From positions 496,001 through 560,000 of the forward strand of contig NZ_JANUBZ010000001.1 of the NCBI RefSeq assembly GCF_024808665.1: a stretch of DNA of 64,000 nucleotides, written 5' to 3'. The notes under the pieces are model-generated. The model made no database searches, was not told the origin of the DNA, and was given only the letters and a program-made list of their open reading frames with translations. Position 1 is the first letter of the stretch. The number at the start of each line of letters is the position of its first letter. Below are positions 17,929 to 29,900 of this stretch, one piece after another. Source of the stretch: Mucilaginibacter empetricola (GTDB taxonomy: Bacteria > Bacteroidota > Bacteroidia > Sphingobacteriales > Sphingobacteriaceae). A program made the translations under genes and the position numbers.

Positions 17929-20900
17929 TTATTGTCCATCAAAAACGGCATTGCTAACTCCCACATTTGTTGAGGTATTGTATGCCTTTTTTAAAAGATA
18001 ATGTGATAAATAAGTACTGTAAACATCGAGTATGTTAAAATGATTACAATCCATATTAATAACAGATAAGTGGTTTGCTACCAAATCAATATTGTTGCCT
18101 GCTATCAACTTGGTATAATCAAATATTAGTTTGGTAGCTGGTGTATTTAGCCGGGTTTCCTGCTGTGTGGCTTTAAATAAAACAACATTGGTATATTTTA
18201 AAATGTTGCTTATTGGCGTGTTTGTCAGTGTAACTTCTGCATCTACCCCGGCAATCACTTTTTCCACATATTCTTCGGCCATTTCCACTTTAAGCAGGCC
18301 GCGCATTTGCTTTATAATCTCCTTATTATTTTCGCTGCTTCGCAGTTTTCTCAAGTTATCGTCGGTTAGCATGGTATCCAGTAAAATAACATTGATGTTT
18401 CTGTAACCACGCTCTTCAAGAATGGATGCCATTTCTAAAGCAATTTGCCCGCCAAGCGACCAGCCAAATAAATTTACAGGGTCTTTAAAGCTGTATTTAG
18501 TTTCATACTCGGTTAAGTAATGAGTTGCCAACTCGCTTAGCAAATCAATTTTTCTTTTATGCTGGATATTAAAATTATCTACCCCAATGCAGTTGTACCC
18601 GCTTGTCAGCAGATCGGCCAGGTGCTGATACATTTCGCTGCCGGCATTGCCGGGATGGATAAATATCAAATCGCTTAGCGCTTTATGATAAACATCGTGG
18701 TATGGCTTAATCAGGCTGGTGCTTTCGGCCTCGCTAACTTGTAAGTGCTCCAAGAGCCTGGCAATAGATTTCCGGCTAAACAAATCGGCCACTTTGATAT
18801 TATAGCCAAGTGTTTTATTAGTTAGGGATGTTACCTGGATAGCCAATATAGAGCTGCCGCCAATTTTAAAGAAATCATCAGTGATGCCCACCAGGGGCAA
18901 GCCTAAAACACCCTGCCATATTTTGCACATTTCCTGCTCGGCCGTGGTTACCGGCTCAACATATTGCTCTGAGGCAATATCAGGGTCAATATCGGGCAGG
19001 GCGCGTGTATCCAGCTTGCCATTGCTGGTAAGCGGTACCGATTTCAGTGCAACCAAAACATTGGGCACCATATAGGCCGGTAATGTAGCCGATAATTCTG
19101 CCAGGATATCTTCCTTTTTTAACTGGTTGAGGTAAGGAACATTACAATGGCTGGCAGATACTTTTACAGGATAAATATCGGTGACTTTCTTTCCATCGAT
19201 ATTTGAGGCGTTACTTTTTTTAGCAATTACCACATCGTACCTGTATCTACTTAATTCGTTATGGTAAATGCCGTTTCTTTTAATAACATCAACTTGCAGG
19301 TGTCCGTTTTTTTCAGCTAAAGCACCAAAATAGCCGGGACTTAACAGTAATTCATTTTCTTTTAATAAGATACTGTCGATATCTTGTTGCGTATAAGCCG
19401 TTCCATTTTGATCTAGTTTTTCTTTTATTAATTCGCTGTGGAGATCATAATTTCTAACATCGCCAATGAATAATGATCCGTTATCAGATAGTCTGCTGAA
19501 TGCCTTTTTTAACAAATCTTCAAAATAATTGATCCCTGGAAAATACTGACAAACAGAGTTAAGGATGATGGTGTCATATCTTTCGTCTTCCTGTAATTCA
19601 TCCAGTTGATCGGCTCTTAAGTGATAAAACGCTGTATCGTAGTCTGTATTTTTAAGGTTGTTTTTATGTCGATTGATAACCGCTGCAGACATATCTATCC
19701 CTATATATTTTTTGATGCCGGGTAGCAAAGGATACATCAGCAAACCCGATCCAACCCCTATTTCAAGTACACAATTGGGTTTTAGCCTGTTAATTTTCTG
19801 TACAATATCACTTCGCCATTGTTCCATTTCGGGCAAGGGGATGGGCTTTTCTGTGATGTAACTGTTCCAGCCCGAAAAATCAGCTTGTATTTGGGCTTCA
19901 TTAATGGTTGTTTCATATGCCGAATCGTAAAGATTTTCCCAGTTATCCAAAATACCCGGTTCGTTTTCCGCCGAACCGGTAATATCGGCCAGGTAATAAC
20001 CGGCCAGGTATTTGGAGGTACCGGTGGCTGTTTTTCGTTCTTTTACTATAACACAGGCTTGCCGTATCCCTTTTAGTTGGGTTAGGGCGTGTTCTATCTC
20101 GCCCAGTTCTATCCGGTAGCCACGGATCTTTACCTGGTCATCGTTTCGTCCCTCAAATTCTATATAACCCGCTTTGTTCCATTTTCCCTGGTCGCCGGTT
20201 TTGTATAGTCTTCCAAGCTCTGTGTGATTAATGAATTTGCCCGCTGTTTTTGCTTCGTCATTCCAATAGCCCAATGCTACACCTGCTCCGCCGATATGGA
20301 TTTCGCCTTTTACACCTATGGGGCAATGATCTCCGTATTCGTTAAGCACATACATTTTTTGGTTGGGCATGGCTTGTCCGTAAGGGATGCTGTTCCATTC
20401 GGCTTTGTTCTCTTTTATCTCGTACCATATCGACCAGATGCTACCTTCGGTAGCGCCGCCCAAGCTCATCACTGTTAGTGTTGGTTGTTGTGCCTTTAGC
20501 TGTACCGGCAGGTTTACCGGGATCCAGTCGCCGCTCATCATGGCTACTCTTAAGGTGCCAAGGTCGGCTCCTCGGTCTGCTGCCTGATCGCTCAGCAATT
20601 GCATCAGTTGAGGTACAGTATCCCATATGGTAATGTCGTGGTTTATGATCAGCTCCTGCCAGTGGGATGGTTCTTTGCTTTTTTCCTGTTCGGGGAATAC
20701 AATTGTTCCTCCAACAGCCAGCAGGCCGAAGATATCATATACCGATAAATCAAAGCTTAGTTCTGACAGGGCCAATACTTTATCTGTTTTCCCTATTTTA
20801 AACCGATTGTTGATAGCTACAATGGTATTTGCTGCGCTGGCATGACTAATGGTTACGCCTTTAGGTTTGCCGGTACTGCCTGAGGTAAAGATCACATAGG

Positions 20901-23900
20901 CAATATCATGGATGCCAGGACTGGGCAAGTCTGCTGCTTTTATGGTTGGCTGATAGTTGGCCAGTTCCTCTATTATCAGCCATTGGTATTTGTCCCTGAT
21001 GCCTGATTCCCGGATAATACTATCATAGGCTTTCCGCGATGTCAATACTGATTCTACGTCACCTTCTGTCAGTACTTCGTCCAGTCGCAAAGGCGGCCAT
21101 TCTACATGCAGTGGCAAATAGGCCGAGCCTGATCGCATAATACCCAATGTGGATACAACCTGCTGATGGCCTTTTTCGCTTAAAACGGCGATTAGTTTGC
21201 CTGTGGCTGATAGTTGGTGTTCATACAGGTAGCCGGCTATGCCATAACTGCTGTTGCCTACGGTTGAATAAGTGTAAGAGCCGTTTTTGTCTACTACTGC
21301 TATGCCTTGTGGGTAACTGTTGATCATTTCCAGACTCATATCTACCAGGCTGGCGGTTACCCGTTCCTGCCTGGCGGAGTTCCATTCCTCTTCTATCTTT
21401 ACACGGTCTGGCTCGCTTAAAATACTCAGACTGCGATGCGGTGCACGGGGATTAACAAGCAATTGCTTAACAAGGCGTTGGAAGGTATCAAGATGTAAAC
21501 CTGCTCTGTCGGCCGTTAGGCATTGGGCATCGTACTGTAATTTAATAACCAATGCGTCGTCATCTTCGTAAGCAATTACACACAAAGGGTAATCTATCTT
21601 TTCAACAATATTGCGGATATTAATCTTTGAGTTTCCCCGGCCGCCTTCGGCCAGTGGGTAATTTTCAAAAGCTATAAGGCTATGAAATATGCGTTCGCCA
21701 TCGCGTTGTAATTTGGCCAGGCTGGCAAAACTGTGCGTGTTGAGTTCTGTTATTTTTTGCTGTATCTGCTGTAGCTGACTCAGTATAGAGCAGTCATCTT
21801 CCCATTGTATTAATAATGGCAAGGTGTTGATGTATAAACCTACGCTCTCTTCTATATTTTCTATCGGTAAATCCCTGCCCGATATGGTTGTTCCTACTAT
21901 CGTTTCCTTTCGCGAACTGTAAATCTGCAGCAGCTTGTGCCAAATAAACTGCACAATAACATTCATGGTAATGCCCTGTTTCAAACAAAAAGCTTTCAAT
22001 CCGCTATAGTCATCATCCTTTATCTGCAGGCTAATGGCGGCAGCCTGTTCAACCTGCCTGTAGCTGCTCAAATCAACCGGATAACTAAGCAGGGCATTAA
22101 TGTCATTGGCGCCATCAGCATCGGCCAGGGCCTTTTCCCAAAATTGTTCCGCTCTTTTTTTATGTTTATAAATGTATTCCTGGGCTTGTATGTAGGCGAT
22201 ATCTTCTTTTACACTTGCTTTTTTATTGGCTACCAAATCCTGGTAGTATTGGTGGGCGGTTGTCAGCAAAATAGGCTCGCTCCATCCTTCTGTTATAATA
22301 TGATGTTCGGTTTTTATGATGGTGAAAAAGCCGGTCGCTTGTTTAATAATCAGCAGCCTTAATAAGGCAGGCTTTGTTAAATCAAAGGGCCGCATTCTGT
22401 CCTCGTTTTCCAGCCGGATAATAGCCTGATCTTTGTCGTACGTTGTGGGCAGGTGGCTGATATCATGCATATAATATTCCAATTCGCCATGCTGATAAAT
22501 CACCTGTACAATATCTTCTTCCCAATTGAAAGCGGTACGCAGTATGGGATATTGCGCAATGCAATGCTGCCATGCCTGTATATATTTTTCTATATCAACT
22601 TCTTCTTTAAAATCCCATATTAACTGTAAACGATAGGCATCGTCATCACCCTGACTTAAAACATGGTAAATAAACCCTTGCTGCAAGCTGGTTGCAGGGT
22701 AAATGTGCACCAGTTCGTTTTTATCTTTTCTGGCTGCAATAGTGAGCTTATCAATTAATGGCTGGCTCATCTTCACTGCATAAAAATCACCCGGTGTAAA
22801 ATAGCTACCTTCATTTTGGAAGGTAGTTTTACAATGATTGATGATAGCCGAAAGATTAGACTGAAAACTTTCGCACAAAAGATTGGATGTGTTGGCGCTC
22901 AGCTTTGTAGCGACGTTAAACTGTAGCCGGCCATTGCTTATTGCGCCATTGATATTGATCAGGTTATTATCTGCGTTTTCAGCATCAACACTTTCACCGC
23001 TTTTTTCTGTTACAATTTGCCAATCCTCATTCAAAGTGTCAAACTGCCCCAAATAGTTAAAGCTAATGCGCGGAAGGTTTTGCAGGGTATAAGATGTTTG
23101 GTCGTCCGCAGCAAATACTCCGAAGCCAATTCCGTTTCGGGGTATGCTTCGTAAACTTTCCTTAATGTGCCGTATGCTTTCCCGCAGGCTATCTTTTAGC
23201 TCCAGTTTCACCGGGAACATGGTGGTGAACCAACCTGCCGTGCGACTTATATCTAACGATACATCTATATCCTCACGGCCATGGCCCTCCATGGTAATAA
23301 ACTGTACTTTGTTGTGATTAATATCCTTCAGCGCATAAGCCAATGCCGTAAGTAAAAGATCATTGATTTGGGTATGATATACTTTGGGAATATCTTTTAA
23401 CAAGGAATTAGTCATTTGCCTGTCCAGCGCAAAAGTTTCTTCCGTCCAGTTGTCTTCGGGCAGCATGGTAGGCAATGCGTACATTGTTGCCAATTGTTTA
23501 TCCCACCAGGATGCTTCTTCCGGATGCTGGTGCTTATAATTTTCCAGTTGTTTTATCCATTGCCGGTAACTGCTCCCCTTAACAGGCAGCGGCCTGCCGG
23601 CGTAGAGCGCCTCAATATCTTCTGTTAAAATACGCCCGCTAACGGCATCGGTTATCATGTGGTGCAGCGCCATAAATATTCTGGCGCTACCATCCGGGTA
23701 ACCGAAAAGATAGCCTATGGCAAATAGGGGGCCCTGTTCCAGGTCAAAATCATGCTGCCATGCGGTAAGTATTTCCTGGGTTTCGGCGTCTGTATACTTG
23801 CTGATATCCAGTATCCTTAGTTCAGGTTCTTTTATTTTAGGCTGATATACCTGTTTCCAGTCGTTATATTTTGCTCTCGTTGATTTTTGAGGCTCATTTT

Positions 23901-26900
23901 CTTTTTCAAAGCGAACACGCAATACATCATGATAGTTTACCAATTGCGGAATTACCGATCTGAGCCTGTCGGTATCAAGCGCAGGCACTTTTATCAAAAA
24001 GCTTTGGTTCCAATGATCCGGATTTTTCAACTCACTGTGCTGTGCTTTTCCGGCAAACCATTGTTGTACAGGCAGCAGATCGAAAGATCCGGTTAAGATC
24101 CCCTGCTCTGCAGCTATTACCTGCCGCGCGCTATTTTTATCGAAGTGCGCTACAAGGTTACCGACTGTTTTATATTCAAAAATGTCCCGTACCCGGCAGT
24201 TAAATCCCGCCTGGCGGATGCGGCCCGCTATTTTAATACTTTGTATCGAGTCGCCTCCAATTCTAAAGAAATCATCGGTGGTGCCCGCCTGTTCAATGCC
24301 CAGTACTTCTTTCCATATTTCACATACAGCAGCTTCTGTTTCATTTACCGGGGCAACGTAGGTTTCTGCCTGTATGTCAAATTCTACTTCGGGCAATGCC
24401 TGTTTGTTCAGTTTGCCGTTGCCTGTAAGCGGGAAACGTTCCAGCTCCATCAGCGTAGCCGGTACCATGTATTCGGGCAGGTTGGCTGCTAATTGTTCTT
24501 TTAAGGTAGATGGGGGCGGTGTTGTTTGGCAGTTGTCGGCCAGGTAATAACCAGCCAGGTATTTGGAGGTACCGGTGGCTGTTTTTCGTTCTTTTACTAT
24601 AACACAGGCTTGCCGTATCCCTTTTAGTTGGGTTAGGGCGTGTTCTATCTCGCCCAGTTCTATCCGGTAACCACGGATCTTTACCTGGTCATCGTTTCGT
24701 CCCTCAAATTCTATATAACCCGCTTTATTCCATTTTCCCTGGTCGCCGGTTTTGTATAGTCTTCCAAGCTCTGTGTGATTAATGAATTTGCCCGCTGTTT
24801 TTGCTTCGTCATTCCAATAGCCCAATGCTACACCTGCGCCGGCGATATGGATCTCACCTTTTACGCCTGGTGGGCAATGATCTCCGTATTCGTTAAGCAC
24901 ATACATTTTTTGGTTGGGCATGGCTTGTCCGTAAGGGATGCTGTTCCATTCGGCCTTGTGCTCCTTTATCTCGTACCATATCGACCAGATACTACCTTCA
25001 GTAGCCCCCCCCAAACTCATCACCGTTAGTGTTGGTTGTTGCGCCTTTAGCTGTACCGGCAGGTTTACCGGGATCCAGTCGCCGCTCATCATGGCTACTC
25101 TTAAAGTGCCGAGGTTGGTTCCTTTGTCTATGGCCTGATCGCTTAGCAATTGCATCAACTGGGGTACGGTATCCCATATGGTGATGCCATGGGTTGTTAT
25201 TAGTTCCTGCCAGTGGGATGGTTCTTTGCTCTTTTCCTGTTCGGGGAATACTATCGTTCCTCCGGCGGCAAGCAGACCGAAAATGTCATATACCGATAAG
25301 TCGAAGCTTAATTCGGACAGTGCAAGTATTTTATCTGTTTTCCCTATTTTAAACCGATTGGTGATAGCTATTATCGTATTGGCGGCTCCTGCATGACTAA
25401 TGGTTACGCCTTTAGGTTTGCCGGTACTGCCTGAGGTAAAAATCACATAGGCAATATCATGGATGCCGGGACTCGGCAAGTCTGCTTCTTTTATTATCGG
25501 CTTATAGTTGGCCAATTCCTCTATAATCAACCACTGATATTTATCCCTGATGCCTGATTCACTGATAATACTGTCATAAGCTTTTCGGGAGGTCAATACT
25601 GTTTCCACGCCACCTTCCGTCAGTACTTCATCCAATCGCAGTGGCGGCCATTCTACATGCAGCGGCAGGTAGGCTGAGCCTGAGCGCATAATACCCAGGG
25701 TGGATATAACCTGCTGATGACCCTTTTCACTTAAAACACCGATCAGTTTGCCTGTGGCTGATAGCTGGTGCTCATACAGGTAGCCTGCTATGCCGTAACT
25801 TCCTTTGCCTATGGTTGAATAGGTGTAAGAACCGTTTTTGTCTACTACTGCTATGCCTTGTGAGTAACCGTTAATCGTTGCCATGCTCAGGTCTACAAGG
25901 CTTGCGGTTACCATTTCCTGCGAGGCCGAGTTCCATTCCTCTTCTATCTTTATCCGGTCTGGCTCGCTCAGGATGCTCAAACTACTATGTGGTGCGTCGG
26001 GTAATGCCGTAATTTTGTGGAGCAGGTTGACATAATGATCCATCATCGCCGAAATGGTATCGGGATTAAACAGAGCCTTTGCGTAATTAAACCGGCCGGT
26101 GAGATACGGCTGGCTATCATCTATAAAAACCGATAAATCAAACTTTTCTACCTCATAAATATTGTCGACCGGGAATGCTTTAAAATAGCTTTGCTGCTTT
26201 TCTGAAATGTTACCGAAGCTATTGAGACTTTGCAGTGCAAACATTACCTGAAAAACAGGGTGCCGGGACGGGTTACGCTCAATTCCCAACTCGTCAATCA
26301 ATTTTTCGAATGGGAAATCCTGATACAGCTGCGCCAGTATTTGCGATTGGTGCACCTGGCAAGCCAGCTCGCGATAACTTTGGGCATTATTCAGCAGCAT
26401 TCTGTTTGCCTGTGTATTAACAAAAATACCGATCAAATCCTTCGTTTGGCTATGCTGCCTGTTGGCTGTTGGTGTACCTATTATGATGTCTTCCTGCCCG
26501 GTATATTTGCTCAATAAAATACTGATACTACTCAACAGCATACTATGCAGCGTTATTCCATATTGGCGGGCCAGGGTTTTCAGTTGCTGCGTGGTTTCTG
26601 CCGGAAGAATAAATTCCTGAAAGGTACCGCGGTAATCGATATTGGCAGCTCTGGGGTGATCGGTGGGTAATTCCAGTACCTGGTGCCCGGCAAGTTTTTC
26701 TCTCCAAAAGTTGATCTGCTTTTTCAGCACATCGCCGGTTAAAAACTGCCGTTGCCACGCGGCATAGTCTTTATACTGTATTTCTAAAGCTGGTAATATA
26801 ACTGTAGCATTGTGATTTAGGTAAGCTTCATAATATGCCAGCAGCTCTTTTTGAAATATGTTTAAGGACCAGCCATCACAGGCTACATGATGAAAATTGA

Positions 26901-29900
26901 TTAGTAATATTTTCTTTTCAGGATGATCTTCTCTATCCCTGACTTTGTAAATTTTGACCCTTACCGGATATTCATCCACTAAATTAAAAGGGCGGTTTAT
27001 TTCCTCACTAATCAGTTTGTCGAATTGATCTTCATCGCCAACAGCTATTTCATCAACCAAAAGTGGCGCATTATAAACCGTTTGGATAGTATTGCCTGTA
27101 ATGCCAACCTGCTCCATTTTACTCCGCAGCACTTCATGCCTGGATGCCACCTGGTTAACTGCATATTTTATTCCTTCAATGTCAACTTCGCGATCTAATT
27201 CAAATACGGCGGGTAAGTGATAGGCATTGGTACCCTGTTCATATTGCTCTATAAACCACAGGCGCTCCTGCGCAAAAGAAAGCGCAGACTGGCCGCTATT
27301 TACCTTTTCAATATTGATTGGCGGCTGGCCAGCAACATTACTTAAAAGTGCCGCTATTGTTTTGTGAACAAATACATCAGCAACTTTTATGTAGCAGCCG
27401 GGTAGTTTACTCATCCGGTGTGATACATGTATAGCCAGGATCGAGTCGCCTCCAATTCTAAAGAAATCATCGGTGGTGCCCACCTGTTCAATGCCCAATA
27501 CTTCTTTCCATATTTCGCATACGGCAGCTTCTGTTTCATTTACCGGGGCAACGTAGGTTTCTGCCTGTATGTCAAACTCAACTTCTGGCAATGCCTGTTT
27601 GTTCAGTTTGCCGTTGCCTGTAAGCGGGAAATGTTCCAGCTCCATCAACGCGGCAGGTACCATGTATTCGGGCAGGTTGGCCGCCAGTTGTTCTTTTAAG
27701 GTAGATGGGGGCGGTGTCTGGCAATTATCGGCCAGGTAATAACCAGCCAGGTATTTGGAGGTGCCGGTGGCTGTTTTTCGTTCTTTTACTATAACACAGG
27801 CTTGCCGTATCCCTTTTAGTTGGGTTAGGGCGTGTTCTATCTCGCCCAGTTCTATCCGGTAACCACGGATCTTTACCTGGTCATCATTCCGGCCCTCAAA
27901 CTCTATATAACCTGCTTTGTTCCATTTGCCCTGGTCGCCGGTTTTGTATAGCCTTCCAAGCTCTGTGTGATTAATGAATTTACCCGCTGTTTTTGCTTCG
28001 TCATTCCAATAGCCCAATGCTACACCTGCGCCGCCGATATGGATCTCACCTTTTACGCCTGGTGGGCAATGATCTCCGTATTCGTTAAGCACATACATTT
28101 TTTGGTTCGGCATGGCTTGTCCGTAAGGGATGGTGTTCCATTCGGCCTTGTGCTCCTTTATCTCGTACCATATCGACCAGATGCTACCTTCGGTAGCGCC
28201 GCCCAAGCTCATCACTGTTAGTGTTGGTTGTTGCGCCTTTAGCTGTACCGGCAGGTTTACCGGGATCCAGTCGCCGCTCATCATAGCTACTCTTAAAGTG
28301 CCTAGGTTGGTTCCTTTGTCTATGGCCTGATCGCTCAGCAATTGCATCAACTGGGGTACGGTATCCCATATGGTAATGCCATGGGTTGTTATTAGTTCCT
28401 GCCAGTGGGATGGTTCTTTGCTCTTTTCCTGTTCGGGGAATACTATCGTTCCTCCGGCGGCAAGCAGTCCGAAAATGTCATATACCGATAAGTCGAAGCT
28501 TAATTCGGACAGCGCCAGTATTTTGTCGTTTCTGTCTATATTAAAACGATTGTTGATAGCTACAATGGTATTTGCTGCGCTGCCATGGCTAATAGTTACA
28601 CCTTTAGGTTTACCGGTACTGCCTGAGGTAAAGATCACATAGGCAATATCATGGATGCCAGGACTCGGCAAGTCTGCTGTTTTTATAGTTGGCTGGTAGC
28701 TAGCCAGTTCTTCTATGATTAACCATTGATATTTGTCCCTGATGCCTGACTCACTGATAATACTGTCATAAGCTTTTCGGGAGGTCAATACTGTTTCCAC
28801 GCCACCTTCTATAAGTACTTCATCCAATCGCAGTGGCGGCCATTCTACATGCAGCGGCAGGTAGGCTGAGCCTGAGCGCATAATACCCAATGTGGATACA
28901 ACCTGCTGATGGCCTTTTTCGCTTAAAACGGCGATTAATTTGCCGCTGGCTGATAGCTGTTGTTCACACAGGTAGCCTGCTATGCCGTAACTTCCTTTGC
29001 CTATGGTTGAATAGGTGTAAGAACCGTTTTTGTCTACTACTGCTATACCTTGTGGGTAACTGTTGATCGTTGCCATGCTCAGGTCTACCAGGCTGGCGGT
29101 TACAGGTTCCTGTGCAGCCGAGTTCCATTCCAGCTCTATCTTTATTCGGTCCGGTTCGCTCAAGATAAAACTGCTTTTAGCCGATATACTTTTGCCGGCT
29201 ATTAAGCCGGCGAGTGTGTTTTTAAATGAGCTGGTGAATTGCTGAATAAATTCGGTATCGAAAAGCGCATTCCTGTATTCAAATTTGAACTTAACCTTAT
29301 CAGACGAGTACTCGTCATAAAGCAGGCCCATTTCATAAACAATCTTGTCGCTATTGGAAATATCAACAGGCAGCACATCCAGTTCATCCAGCTTTAATGA
29401 AATGGCATTTAAGTTGGCCTGTGTAAATCCAACATTGAAAAAAGTTTTTAGCTCGCTTTGGTGATGTTTGCGCTGATCTCTCACAATATCTGTTAAAGAG
29501 TAGCCCTGATATGCCCTAACCGCTTTCCGCTGTTCGCTCAATACCTCTACCAACTTATCCAGGTCATCAGCCTCGTCCAAATCAATTTTTAAGGGGATAT
29601 TGTTTACAAAACAGCCTATGGCGGTATTACATCCGCGCGGGCGCATATTAACCGGGTAGCTCAGTAAAAACCTGCGCTGATTACTGTACCTGGATAATAC
29701 CAGGCCATAAAGGGCCGACAATACGATAAACAGCGTGGTTCGTTTTTGCTTTGCGTAAGCATTTAATTGCTCCGTTTCGGCCTGGTTCAATTCAAAATAG
29801 CAGAACGAACCGGTTTTGTCGGCCGCGCCATTGTGCAAATGATCAGTGCGTGTATTTTTATTGTAGGGCAGCGCTATAAATAGTGGGGTATCGTCAATAA

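Noticed and set aside
20224..28642. Repeated plus-strand frames of about 60-90 codons inside the NRPS
   Set aside because: They recur only because the adenylation domains are repeated; they are antisense shadows.
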